From positions 1 through 37,405 of IMG/VR virus record IMGVR_UViG_3300020197_002660: 37,405 nucleotides of DNA. One strand, 5' to 3'. Positions 24,321-31,806 of this stretch are shown piece after piece. The stretch comes from a virus. Under the pieces are notes generated by a model, which was not told where the DNA came from, searched no databases, and saw only the letters and a list, made by a program, of their open reading frames with translations. Every line of letters starts with the position of its first letter. Within the stretch, counting starts at the first letter, position 1. The position numbers were made by a program, and so were the translations under genes.

Positions 24321-25025
24321 ATGCTCAATTATAGCAATTCGTATGATTTAAATATAGAAAGTGCATATATTATAAGTTTGAAAGATAATGAAATCTCGCA
24401 GGGTTTGACAAAAAGATGTGCCAAATCCTGTGAGTTCGTTGGTCAACCTTATAAGATTTTTAATGGATTTGATGGAAGTAGTGGAGAAGTAATTGTTCCG
24501 GAAGAATTAAAAGGACAGTCGTGGTTAAAGTGGTTAAGACTTCACGATTGTACATTAACTCCAACTCAAATTGGATGTGTTTATAGTCATTTTGCTCTTT
24601 GGACAAAGTGTTTAGAATTAGATAGACCGATCATAATACTAGAACATGATAGTATTATGGTAGAAAAATTTGTGTTTCATCCAGTTTTTAATTCTATTGT
24701 TTATTTGGGAAGTAGGGAGCAATATTCGGGATCTCCAATCTATCCTACTCCTCCACATGGATCTGACAACAACGGTCTTTATAGATTTATATGTAGGGCT
24801 CATGCATATTCTATAGATCCAACCGTAGCAAAGAATATGATTTCATATGTACTAAAGATGGGAATTCATACATCTTTAGATGTTATGCTTCGTTCTGATA
24901 TAATTCCAATGTGTCAAATTGGATTTTATGCTTATGATTCTCCAGATATATCAACGATTCACAAAGAAGAATGGGTAAATAGATTATTTCATAGAGGAAT
25001 AGAATATGGCACAAATCAACTGTGA
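24321..25025 (+). CDS. GT25-family-like glycosyltransferase
   Basis: I start at ATG 24321 (234 aa). A TTG 21 nt upstream is possible but would fall too close to the promoter. The order A-Y-I-I-S-L-K-D (15-22), then G-C-V-Y-S-H-F-A-L-W (85-94), then P-I-I-I-L-E-H-D (103-110) is the hallmark of GT25 enzymes, which include bacterial LPS galactosyltransferases and animal collagen hydroxylysine galactosyltransferases. The usual E-D-D is E-H-D here, a conservative-looking departure at the metal site. There is no signal peptide, so it is cytoplasmic. It overlaps the next gene, a 2OG oxygenase, by 20 nt. The pairing of hydroxylase and GT25 recalls hydroxylysine glycosylation (inference). Confidence 0.78.
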   Translation: MLNYSNSYDLNIESAYIISLKDNEISQGLTKRCAKSCEFVGQPYKIFNGFDGSSGEVIVPEELKGQSWLKWLRLHDCTLTPTQIGCVYSHFALWTKCLELDRPIIILEHDSIMVEKFVFHPVFNSIVYLGSREQYSGSPIYPTPPHGSDNNGLYRFICRAHAYSIDPTVAKNMISYVLKMGIHTSLDVMLRSDIIPMCQIGFYAYDSPDISTIHKEEWVNRLFHRGIEYGTNQL

Positions 25026-25536
25026 TTTTGTAGAAAAATTAATCCCTATTTTTACTACAAAATTAGAAAACTATGAAGGAAAAAATACTTTCCTTCTTCA
25101 TCTAATATCAGAATTAAAAAAACAAAATCCAGATTCTGATGTGAGTAATGTTAAAGCATGGCATAAATGGTTGACAAATGAAAATGTGGGATTTGAATCT
25201 ATTGTTTCTGAAATTGTCGCTGCGTGTAATTTTATTGGATCGGAATTTTCTAAAGAATCAAAAGAAAAAATAAAATTTAAATCACATAATCTTTGGGTTA
25301 TAGAGTATGAAGAAGGAGATTATACTAAAATACACACTCATTTTCCTTCAGATTTTTCGTGTGTTTACTATATTGACGTTGCCGAAGATTCTTCTCCAAT
25401 GATTATTGAAGGAAGAATAAAAATAAAACCCGAAAATGGACTTTTAGTTATATTTCCAGGAATTTTAGATCATGAAGTTCCAAAAACAAAAGGAAAAAGG
25501 ACAGTCTTATCTTTAAATGTTATTAAAGATTATTGA
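25006..25536 (+). CDS. Putative 2OG-Fe(II) oxygenase (HxH variant)
   Basis: The 176-aa product has the layout of the small phage 2OG-FeII_Oxy_5-type oxygenases. It shows W-V-I-E-Y-E-E-G-D-Y-T-K-I-H110-T-H112-F-P, then C-V-Y-Y-I-D-V, then I-K-I-K-P-E-N-G-L-L-V-I-F-P (138-151), then the distal H156 and R165 in a final strand. The metal-binding pair reads HxH instead of HxD, which occurs in some of these families, so activity is plausible but not certain. The N-terminal ~90 residues are helical and contain W-H-K-W-L. It overlaps the GT25 gene by 20 nt and precedes another glycosyltransferase by 9 nt. The substrate is unknown. Confidence 0.68.
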   Translation: MAQINCDFVEKLIPIFTTKLENYEGKNTFLLHLISELKKQNPDSDVSNVKAWHKWLTNENVGFESIVSEIVAACNFIGSEFSKESKEKIKFKSHNLWVIEYEEGDYTKIHTHFPSDFSCVYYIDVAEDSSPMIIEGRIKIKPENGLLVIFPGILDHEVPKTKGKRTVLSLNVIKDY

Positions 25537-25545
25537 GGTAAATAA

Positions 25546-26181
25546 ATGAAAAAAATTTTACATGTAGTTAATATTAATAATTTTTTCCCAGAATTATTTG
25601 CTTATACTTTTCCAACAATAAAAAAATTCGCAAAAAGACATGGTTGGGAAATAAATTTAATTACTGAAAGAAAGTTTCCAGAATGGCATATTAATTATGA
25701 AAAAATGCAAGTTTGGGAAGATGGAAAAAATGCAGACATTAATCTTTTGGTAGATGCTGATGTTTTAATTCATCCCCAATTCCCATGCGCCTCTGATATT
25801 GTCCCAAATCACTATGTTGGTTTTAATGATAATTATCATGCTAGTAAAAAATTTTTACTAAATGATTATTTCATTAGAGATGGAAGAGATGTTGGAATAG
25901 CATCAAATTTTGTTGTTACGCATAAATCAACTCATGAATTATGGAAACCATTAAAAAATATAACTCCAGATCAAGGAAAAGAAATTACTTTTATTAGAGA
26001 AGGTGATATTGACGAATATTGCCTATCTTGCAACATGGCAAAATATGGGTTAAAATATTGCGGCATTACTTGGGAACCTTGGATGAGAAAATTTTTGGTA
26101 CACACTGGTACGGGTGATAAAGAACTTGCACTTCAAATGGCAAAAAAAGCAACAGAAGAATGGAAAATGTTTGAAGTATGA
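25546..26181 (+). CDS. Small glycosyltransferase-like protein (DxD)
   Basis: The 211-aa product begins K-K-I-L-H-V-V-N-I-N and has I-N-L-L-V-D70-A-D72-V-L-I-H-P (65-76), a DxD motif of GT-A transferases of the GT8-like kind, after an alternating beta/alpha N-terminus. Later parts (G-I-A-S-N-F-V-V-T-H, D-E-Y-C-L-S, I-T-W-E-P-W) fit the acceptor half of such enzymes but are not diagnostic. It has no signal peptide. AGG-T lies just before its ATG, and its stop overlaps the next start in ATGA, so translation is coupled to the heptose nucleotidyltransferase. It may transfer a sugar made by this operon; that is inference. Confidence 0.62.
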   Translation: MKKILHVVNINNFFPELFAYTFPTIKKFAKRHGWEINLITERKFPEWHINYEKMQVWEDGKNADINLLVDADVLIHPQFPCASDIVPNHYVGFNDNYHASKKFLLNDYFIRDGRDVGIASNFVVTHKSTHELWKPLKNITPDQGKEITFIREGDIDEYCLSCNMAKYGLKYCGITWEPWMRKFLVHTGTGDKELALQMAKKATEEWKMFEV

Positions 26182-26579
26182 AAAAAATTTTTGTAAATGG
26201 AACTTTTGATGTTCTTCATGTTGGACACTTAAAGTTATTGAACTATGCAAAATCTCTAGGTGACTATTTAATTGTTGGTATAGATGTTGATGAAAGAGTG
26301 GCGGAAAAAAAAGGTTCATCTAGACCAATCAATAAAATAGATGAACGAGAATTAATGTTATTAAATCTTAAAGCAGTAGATGAGGTTCGTTCATTTTCCA
26401 GCGATGAGGATCTAGAAAATATGGTAAAATCTATAAAACCTGATATAATGGTTGTTGGATCTGATTGGAAAGACAAAAGCGTCATAGGTTCGTACTATGC
26501 CTCTGAATTAAAATTTTTTGATAGGATAAATGAATACTCAACAACAAAAATTATTCAAGATATTATTAATAGGAGATAG
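26178..26579 (+). CDS. rfaE2: D-glycero-beta-D-manno-heptose 1-phosphate adenylyltransferase-like nucleotidyltransferase
   Basis: This 133-aa protein has F-V-N-G-T-F-D-V-L-H14-V-G-H17 (5-17), the HxGH nucleotide-binding motif of the cytidylyltransferase superfamily, followed by R-P-I-N, then I-M-V-V-G-S-D-W-K and Y-S-T-T-K-I-I (the S-T-T-x-I signature) near the end. This pattern fits the C-terminal half of HldE, which joins heptose 1-phosphate and ATP to ADP-heptose. The next gene encodes the matching kinase half, which supports this over glycerol-phosphate cytidylyltransferase (TagD), the main alternative. The order is reversed relative to fused HldE, and the two frames overlap by 50 nt. The enzyme is cytoplasmic. 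Confidence 0.8.
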   Translation: MKKIFVNGTFDVLHVGHLKLLNYAKSLGDYLIVGIDVDERVAEKKGSSRPINKIDERELMLLNLKAVDEVRSFSSDEDLENMVKSIKPDIMVVGSDWKDKSVIGSYYASELKFFDRINEYSTTKIIQDIINRR

Positions 26580-27279
26580 TTGTATTGATGAATATGTATA
26601 TGGAACATGTGATAGATTGAATCCAGAAGCCCCCGTACCTGTTTTAAATTATATTAAAAAAGTAACAACTAAAGGTATGGCTTGGAATGTTTATAATAAC
26701 TTAAAAGTTTTTGATGTGGACATTCATTTTATAACTAATTCTGAAGAGATAATCAAGACAAGATTTATAGATCAAAAATCCAATCAACAAATTTTGAGAT
26801 TGGATTTAGAAACTAATGTAAGTCCTTTATCAGAAGAAATACCGGACATAGAATGGGATGGGATTGTAATATCAGATTACAATAAAGGTTTTATACAAAA
26901 AGAAAAAATATTTGAAATAACTAAAAAATATAATTGCCCTATTTTTATTGACAGCAAAAAAGATGAACTTCCGTTAGAGAATTGTTTTATTAAAATCAAT
27001 AATATAGAAGCAAAAAACTTAAAAAGTAAAAATAAAAATGTAATTGTAACTATGGGATCCAAAGGAGCAATGTATAATAATACACTCTATCCAGGAGAAA
27101 ATGTGAATGTATATGATGTAGTTGGTGCCGGAGATACTTTTCTAGCAGCAGTTTCCTATGGATACATAAAAACTAAATCTATCGATTATGCGATACAATT
27201 TGCAAATAAATGTTCTTCTATTGCTGTACAGCATAGGGGAACTTATGTATTAAGTAAAGAAGATATAAATTATGAATAA
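26530..27279 (+). CDS. rfaE1: D-glycero-beta-D-manno-heptose-7-phosphate kinase-like PfkB protein, shortened
   Basis: The 249-aa product has L-L-I-G-D-S-C-I-D-E-Y-V-Y-G, then L-N-P-E-A-P-V-P-V-L-N (30-40), a close match to the HldE kinase N-terminus. Q-Q-I-L-R-L-D-L-E and the PfkB signature V-G-A-G-D202-T with the catalytic Asp follow. HldE kinase domains are usually ~310-320 aa. The loss appears to lie after residue 40, where the G-G-A-A-N-V-A segment is replaced by K-G-M-A-W-N-V-Y and ~35 residues are missing. It may be a minimal or altered kinase. Its start lies 50 nt inside the preceding gene; this ATG is needed for the first beta strand. Role inferred: phosphorylation at C1 of heptose 7-phosphate. 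Confidence 0.78.
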   Translation: MNTQQQKLFKILLIGDSCIDEYVYGTCDRLNPEAPVPVLNYIKKVTTKGMAWNVYNNLKVFDVDIHFITNSEEIIKTRFIDQKSNQQILRLDLETNVSPLSEEIPDIEWDGIVISDYNKGFIQKEKIFEITKKYNCPIFIDSKKDELPLENCFIKINNIEAKNLKSKNKNVIVTMGSKGAMYNNTLYPGENVNVYDVVGAGDTFLAAVSYGYIKTKSIDYAIQFANKCSSIAVQHRGTYVLSKEDINYE

Positions 27280-27329
27280 GTCTTTGCATCGTATTTTAAT
27301 TTCTTTTAATATCCACAAATATATTTAAA

Positions 27330-27659
27330 ATGGCAACATATGTAATTGATATTGATCACACTATCTGTAAGAATGGGAAATGTAGTGCTTGTAAATATGA
27401 ACATAGTGTTCCATATCTAGATAGAATCAAAAAAATTAATGATTTATATGACAGTGGACATACAATCAAATACTTTACAGCAAGAGGTATGGGTAGATAT
27501 AATGATGATGCAAATAAATCCCGCGAAAAATTTTATTCTTTAACCAAAATGCAATTGGATTTATGGGGATGTAAATATCATGAACTAATTTTGGGTAAGC
27601 CCTCTGCAGATTACTACATAGATGATAAGGCAATAAATTCAAATGACTTCTTCACTTAA
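27330..27659 (+). CDS. Small HAD-superfamily phosphatase-like protein
   Basis: This 109-aa protein starts Y-V-I-D7-I-D9-H-T-I-C, the HAD nucleophile motif DxDxT, followed by Y-F-T-A-R-G (48-53, HAD motif II region) and Y-Y-I-D-D-K-A-I-N (95-103, the acidic motif). A C-x-x-C pair sits at 18-21. This compact family is common in polysaccharide gene clusters of bacteria and phages. In the heptose pathway a HAD phosphatase (GmhB, ~190 aa) removes the 7-phosphate. This protein is much shorter, so equivalence is possible but unproven. It overlaps the cupin gene by 17 nt and lies 50 nt after the kinase. Confidence 0.72.
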   Translation: MATYVIDIDHTICKNGKCSACKYEHSVPYLDRIKKINDLYDSGHTIKYFTARGMGRYNDDANKSREKFYSLTKMQLDLWGCKYHELILGKPSADYYIDDKAINSNDFFT

Positions 27660-27996
27660 ATTTGTTCCCAAAGGATGGGGATTTGAAAAATGGATTGTTA
27701 ATACTGAGCAGTATTGCGGCAAACTTTTATATTTTGCTAAAGGGAGGAAGTGTTCTTGGCATTATCATAAAATAAAGGATGAAACCTTTTATATTCAATC
27801 AGGAAAACTGATATTGTTTTATGGAAATGATGATGATATAAATTTGGCACAAAAAAAAGTCCTACGAAAAGGAGACAAATTTCATGTTCCTGTAGGACTT
27901 AGACATAGAATGTATGCTCTTGAAGATACCGAAATGTTTGAGTTTTCAACAGAACATTTTGAAGAAGATAGTTATAGAATTATTAGTGGAGATTGA
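27643..27996 (+). CDS. Cupin-domain protein
   Basis: This 117-aa single-domain cupin shows C-S-W-H40-Y-H42-K-I-K-D-E47-T-F-Y-I-Q-S-G-K-L (motif 1 with metal ligands His, His, Glu) and G-D-K-F-H-V-P-V-G-L-R-H88-R (motif 2 with the final His). It resembles the sugar-phosphate isomerase-type cupins in polysaccharide operons, and could act as isomerase, epimerase or binding protein for a sugar phosphate. It ends the seven-gene plus-strand operon. Its stop is 14 nt past the stop of the opposing hldD-like gene. Its own coding DNA contains the probable terminator of that minus-strand operon (27851-27900). Confidence 0.75.
   Translation: MTSSLKFVPKGWGFEKWIVNTEQYCGKLLYFAKGRKCSWHYHKIKDETFYIQSGKLILFYGNDDDINLAQKKVLRKGDKFHVPVGLRHRMYALEDTEMFEFSTEHFEEDSYRIISGD
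27851..27900 (-). terminator. Intrinsic terminator for the minus-strand hldD/halogenase operon, inside the cupin gene
   Basis: Read on the minus strand: a 9-bp stem arm AAGTCCTAC (27900-27892), a 26-nt interior that can itself pair AGGA with TCCT, the second arm GTAGGACTT (27865-27857), then U residues continuing to 27851, a run of eight with the stem. It lies about 83-130 nt after the hldD stop. On the plus strand the same stem has no T-run after it. Confidence 0.72.
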
Positions 27997-28768
27997 GATA
28001 ATCTTCAATTGTAATAAATTTATAGTCATCTAACCAAGACATATCTGCACAAGTGTATGTTTGGTATTTACCTTTTAAATGATCTGGAAAGGGAACGGTA
28101 TTAATAGTACCGTTCTCTTTTTTTGCAACTAACTCTGCTACATGTTGGAATGATACTGGAGACCCTGTTCCAAGGTCATAGATGCCGCTTCCAACTTTGT
28201 TATAAAGAACAATATTAACAACATCATCAACACATACAAAGTCTCTTAGGAAGCGATCAGAACCCTCAAAAAGATTTAATTTACCTGTTTCTTTAATTTC
28301 TTCTGCAAATTTACTTACAGGGCTTGCTTGATTACCTTTGTGTTTTTCTCCATTACCATATACATTGAAGTATCTGAATCCTTGTATAAAAGAAAATTTT
28401 TCCAAATTATCTAAAACCCAATAATCAATTTGAAGTTTAGATATTGCATATTGATTTAATGGATTAATTTCTCCCAAACTATTTCCATATACAGAAGCAG
28501 ATGAAGCATATTTAATTGGGATTTGATATTGAATTGCTTTTTCTAAAAGGCAAAGGGTAAACTCAACATTATTTTGATATATTTTGCGTATATCCTTTTC
28601 AATTGTAGATGAGATTGCTCCCTGATGAACAATCAAATCTACCTTATCCCACTCATCAAATGTTTCTAAAAAATGAAAGGCATTATCTTTTTCTATTAAT
28701 AACACATCATTTAAGTGTTTGATAAATTTTTTTCCAATAAATCCAGAATAACCAGTCAATAAAATCAT
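27983..28768 (-). CDS. hldD: ADP-L-glycero-D-manno-heptose 6-epimerase-like protein
   Basis: The 261-aa SDR-fold protein has T-G-Y-S-G-F-I-G (5-12) for NAD(P), S-S-A-S-V-Y-G (89-95) and Y107-x-x-x-K111 as catalytic residues. Strings typical of HldD include F-R-Y-F-N-V-Y-G (131-138), H-K-G-N-Q-A-S, F-E-G-S-D-R-F-L-R-D-F-V-C-V (167-180) and F-P-D-H-L-K-G-K-Y-Q (227-236). HldD converts ADP-D,D-heptose to ADP-L,D-heptose, the donor used by heptosyltransferases. It is ~50 aa shorter than most HldD, mainly near the N-terminal half and the end. Its ATG overlaps the halogenase stop (ATGA). It converges with the kinase/nucleotidyltransferase operon, so this phage carries most of an ADP-heptose pathway. 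No GmhA isomerase is visible here. Confidence 0.87.
   Translation of the reverse strand: MILLTGYSGFIGKKFIKHLNDVLLIEKDNAFHFLETFDEWDKVDLIVHQGAISSTIEKDIRKIYQNNVEFTLCLLEKAIQYQIPIKYASSASVYGNSLGEINPLNQYAISKLQIDYWVLDNLEKFSFIQGFRYFNVYGNGEKHKGNQASPVSKFAEEIKETGKLNLFEGSDRFLRDFVCVDDVVNIVLYNKVGSGIYDLGTGSPVSFQHVAELVAKKENGTINTVPFPDHLKGKYQTYTCADMSWLDDYKFITIEDYLNLH
28093..28124 (+). terminator. Intrinsic terminator for the plus-strand enzyme operon, inside the antisense of hldD
   Basis: GAACGGTA (28093-28100), a 7-nt loop, TACCGTTC (28108-28115), then TC and seven T (28118-28124). A G-U and a G-C pair can extend the base of the stem. It is a textbook rho-independent structure for plus-strand transcripts, about 97-128 nt after the cupin stop. 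Confidence 0.8.
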
Positions 28769-30399
28769 TCTTCTATGTAATCCTCTCCATCATGAAAATT
28801 ATCTCTAACATATTCATAGAGTGTTGGTGATTTGTCTGCAATTTTTTGCCATTCTTTTTGCTTTTCTTTCCACTTTTCTATAACATTGTCTATAGAAGAT
28901 TTCATGACTTCTATAGGGGGAAGGAAATTTAAATAAGATGCATGCATTATATCTTGATAGTCAAATATACTATAGTTCATTCCAGGGCAAATGCAGTGCA
29001 TTCCACCTTTTTCTTCCTGATTATTTTTTATGAACAATCTAGAAATAGCATCTTCAGATGAACCAGAAGAGTAAATTAACTCTTTGCCCATCAAATCGCC
29101 AACATAACTTCTGTTACGTGTAATATCTTTCCAGTATTGAGTATCATCACGCTGTGACAATGGATAATGAAGGGCAACAAACTTACACATTCCATCGAAT
29201 AATGTATTTGTTATGAGATTATATGAATCAATGTCAAATCTATTGAAATTATCTCTTTCCAATGCACGAACTAATTTAAATAAGAATTCGTGTACAGTTA
29301 AAAGACCTGTACTTTCAAGAGGTTCTATAAATCCTGCAGCAAGTCCTATTGCAACAACATTTTTAACCCATGTTCTCTTGTGAATACCAATTCTCATTGA
29401 AATATCCTTATAATCAAGTTCATCGGGATTAAAATCTTCCCCTCTTTGAACTGCTAATTTATCCGATTTCAAATATTCTTTAAATTCTTTTAGTGCATCT
29501 TCTTTGCTAATGTACTTATCAGAATAAACATATCCAGTACCAATTCTACTCCACAGAGGAATATTCCAAACCCACCCATTACCAAGTGCTGTGCAGTTGG
29601 TATAGGGTTCCATTTCTTTTTCTTTATCCACATACTTTATTTTTGTGGCCCAAGCCTTATTATTTGGAATTAAGTGATCATATGAAATGAATTCCTCACC
29701 CATTGCTTTTCCAAGAAGAAGACTCTTCCATCCCGTACAATCGACAAATAAATCTGCAGTTACTGATTTACCATTATCGAGAATTAATTTTTCTACACCA
29801 TCTTTACCAACTTTAACATCTGTGACTTCTGCCGAAATATGCTTAACACCTCTAGGAATACAATACTTCTCACGAAGATAACATCCAAACTTAACTGCAT
29901 CAAAATGGAAAGATGAAGAGTGATTAAAATTAAATTGTTCAAGAGATCCATCCTCATTTTTGAACAATTTATTTCCCTCAATAATAGGCATTTGTGGGTA
30001 ATATGTCCTGCAATAATCTTCAGGAGGAGTTTCTGGATAAAATAATTTTTTAAAATACCATGCTCTCAACTTCTCTTCTCCAAAAAGTTCTTGATTCTCA
30101 TACACTCTTCCAAATGGATAATGGAAGGATCCGTAATCTTTTTTATAGAAATCTGTAAATTTGATACTTAATTTATATGATGCATCAGCATACTTGAATA
30201 AGTCTTTTTCATCAATGCCTAATGCACGAATAAAATACGTAAATTGACCTAAAGTACTTTCACCAACTCCAATAATTGGAGTATTTGGACTTTCTATAAC
30301 TGTGATGTCTTTGTACGGAAAAAATCTAATTAAAGTAGCTGCGGTCATCCATCCAGCAGACCCTCCGCCAACTACTGCAATCTTATTGGAACTATACAT
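28765..30399 (-). CDS. Flavin-dependent tryptophan halogenase
   Basis: The 544-aa product has the full signature of FAD-dependent halogenases: G11-G-G-S-A-G-W-M (FAD-binding GxGxxG region), I-G-V-G-E-S-T (43-49), K76 in S-Y-K-L-S-I-K-F (matching the catalytic Lys79 of PrnA), W276-V-W-N-I-P281 (the diagnostic WxWxIP) and E362 in P-L-E-S-T-G-L (matching Glu346 of PrnA). These enzymes use FADH2, O2 and a halide to make HOX, which is led to the substrate by the Lys. From memory, a related cyanophage enzyme (VirX1) was shown to iodinate indole-type substrates. No flavin reductase gene is visible here. The gene is first of a two-gene minus-strand operon. Free or peptide-bound aromatic substrates are both possible. 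Confidence 0.92.
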   Translation of the reverse strand: MYSSNKIAVVGGGSAGWMTAATLIRFFPYKDITVIESPNTPIIGVGESTLGQFTYFIRALGIDEKDLFKYADASYKLSIKFTDFYKKDYGSFHYPFGRVYENQELFGEEKLRAWYFKKLFYPETPPEDYCRTYYPQMPIIEGNKLFKNEDGSLEQFNFNHSSSFHFDAVKFGCYLREKYCIPRGVKHISAEVTDVKVGKDGVEKLILDNGKSVTADLFVDCTGWKSLLLGKAMGEEFISYDHLIPNNKAWATKIKYVDKEKEMEPYTNCTALGNGWVWNIPLWSRIGTGYVYSDKYISKEDALKEFKEYLKSDKLAVQRGEDFNPDELDYKDISMRIGIHKRTWVKNVVAIGLAAGFIEPLESTGLLTVHEFLFKLVRALERDNFNRFDIDSYNLITNTLFDGMCKFVALHYPLSQRDDTQYWKDITRNRSYVGDLMGKELIYSSGSSEDAISRLFIKNNQEEKGGMHCICPGMNYSIFDYQDIMHASYLNFLPPIEVMKSSIDNVIEKWKEKQKEWQKIADKSPTLYEYVRDNFHDGEDYIEE

Positions 30400-30433
30400 A
30401 ATTAATACAATAATAACTTTTGTATTTAGTGAT

Positions 30434-30490
30434 AATGAAAAATAACTTTTTGACTGATGAGAACAACAATTTTAACGATGAAATCATTTT
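30434..30490 (+). repeat. 57-bp direct repeat, left copy
   Basis: Covers the start of the 2OG oxygenase gene at 30435. It matches 33178-33234 at 54 of 57 positions (spacing 2744 nt), starting one base before the ATG. Confidence 0.93.
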
Positions 30491-31004
30491 CATGCAAGAT
30501 AATTTTTTGCCCAACTGTGACCAAATAAGGCAAATAGCGTTATCTCAAAATTATGAATGTAAAAACACTGGTAATGACTGGAGAGGTTGTAGAAGCAGAG
30601 AATTAATATCTCAAAATCATTCAGTCTTGAATGATATGAGTTTAAAAATTTTCTCTGAATTAATTAAATTTTATGATTTATATGATCTCTACATTGGCGT
30701 TCAAACTTTTTTTCATTATAGCACAGAAGAAACAAAAAAATACTGTCTTCCATCATTTGATGTGTTTAAATTACATAAAGATTCTAAAAATGTTTTGTTA
30801 GCTGGAGTGATATATTTACATCCAGAACCTAAAAGTGGTTGTGGAACAGTTTTAATAAATGAGTTTGGTGGGGAGAATAAATACTTTGAGAATGTTTATA
30901 ACAGAATAATATGTTATCCAGGTGTAATTTTGCATGGACCAAATGATTTATTTGGGGATTCGTTGGAAACTGGAAGAATGACCGTTACATTTTTTATTGG
31001 ATGA
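30435..31004 (+). CDS. 2OG-Fe(II) oxygenase-like protein
   Basis: I start at ATG 30435 (189 aa), because the downstream repeat copies the sequence from this codon on; a TTG at 30420 would add five residues. F-K-L-H114-K-D116 gives the HxD pair, V-I-L-H167-G-P-N the distal His and G-R181-M-T the 2-oxoglutarate-binding Arg. The intervening strands G-V-I-Y-L-H-P-E-P-K-S-G-C-G-T-V-L fit a double-stranded beta-helix. Such proteins are frequent in cyanophages, often annotated only as hypothetical. It is divergent from the halogenase operon and ends 13 nt before the permease gene. The substrate is unknown. Confidence 0.72.
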   Translation: MKNNFLTDENNNFNDEIIFMQDNFLPNCDQIRQIALSQNYECKNTGNDWRGCRSRELISQNHSVLNDMSLKIFSELIKFYDLYDLYIGVQTFFHYSTEETKKYCLPSFDVFKLHKDSKNVLLAGVIYLHPEPKSGCGTVLINEFGGENKYFENVYNRIICYPGVILHGPNDLFGDSLETGRMTVTFFIG

Positions 31005-31017
31005 TTTTTTAACTATC

Positions 31018-31803
31018 ATGAATTTAGAATACTGGTATATTTTTCCTTTAGCGATATGTGTCTGTATATTGTGTAATGCTTCTGGGTTTTCTGGAAGTGT
31101 TTTATTTCAACCATTCTTCAACTTTATTCTTCAAGTCCCGATTGCACAATCAGTTGCCACTGGTATTGCTACCGAAACAATTGGCATGAGTAGTGGTGCT
31201 TTTAGATATTGGAGAATCGGTAATAAAATTGATCTTAAAGCAGTCAAAAAAGTATTCCCATATGTGTATGCTGGTATTTCTTCTGGTATTTTCTTGTTTA
31301 TTTTTCTTCCTAAACTTTGGTTGAGACTTTTAGTTGGTTTAGTTATTTTTACAATCGCTAGTTACCAACTGTACCTTGCTTATCGCGGTAAATTTGGAAC
31401 TGCCGATAAAGCAGATTTAAAAATACTTAGTAGTTTAAAATGTAGAATTAAACAATTCTTTGCTGGTGTTGCTTCTGCTTCAACTGGTACGGGTGTTGCT
31501 GAAATCCATCAACCGATGTTTGAACAGGATGCTGGTCTTGATACAAAAAAAGCAAATGCATCTGCTATTTTAATTGAAGCACTTGGTAACTGGTTTATTA
31601 CTTTGTTGAATATTAAACTTGGCAATATCAATTATGAAATTCTTATTTTCAGTGCTTGTGGTGTTCTTATCGGTGGACAGATTGGACCTTATGTAGCAAA
31701 TTATATTCCACAAAGAATATTAAAAACTATGTTTGGCGTTTCAGTATCTACAATTGGACTGATCTATATTTTCACATCCTTGCAAAAATTAAATTTAATT
31801 TAA
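31018..31803 (+). CDS. TauE/SafE-family anion permease
   Basis: I start at ATG 31018 (261 aa); a TTG at 30997 lies inside the preceding gene and seems unnecessary. There are about seven to eight hydrophobic segments, in two halves separated by a polar loop near residue 135 (G-T-A-D-K-A-D-L-K). The first half has a G-F-S-G-S-x-L-F-Q-P motif with A-x-x-T-G-I-A-T-E, and the second G-V-A-S-A-S-T-G-T-G-V-A-E-I-H-Q-P, the paired pore motifs of TauE/SafE (TSUP) carriers. Known members move sulfite, sulfonates and other organic or inorganic anions. A membrane carrier in this otherwise virion-centred cluster, flanked by halogenases, raises the question of halide or sulfur-compound transport in the infected cell (inference). 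Confidence 0.85.
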   Translation: MNLEYWYIFPLAICVCILCNASGFSGSVLFQPFFNFILQVPIAQSVATGIATETIGMSSGAFRYWRIGNKIDLKAVKKVFPYVYAGISSGIFLFIFLPKLWLRLLVGLVIFTIASYQLYLAYRGKFGTADKADLKILSSLKCRIKQFFAGVASASTGTGVAEIHQPMFEQDAGLDTKKANASAILIEALGNWFITLLNIKLGNINYEILIFSACGVLIGGQIGPYVANYIPQRILKTMFGVSVSTIGLIYIFTSLQKLNLI

Positions 31804-31806
31804 GTT

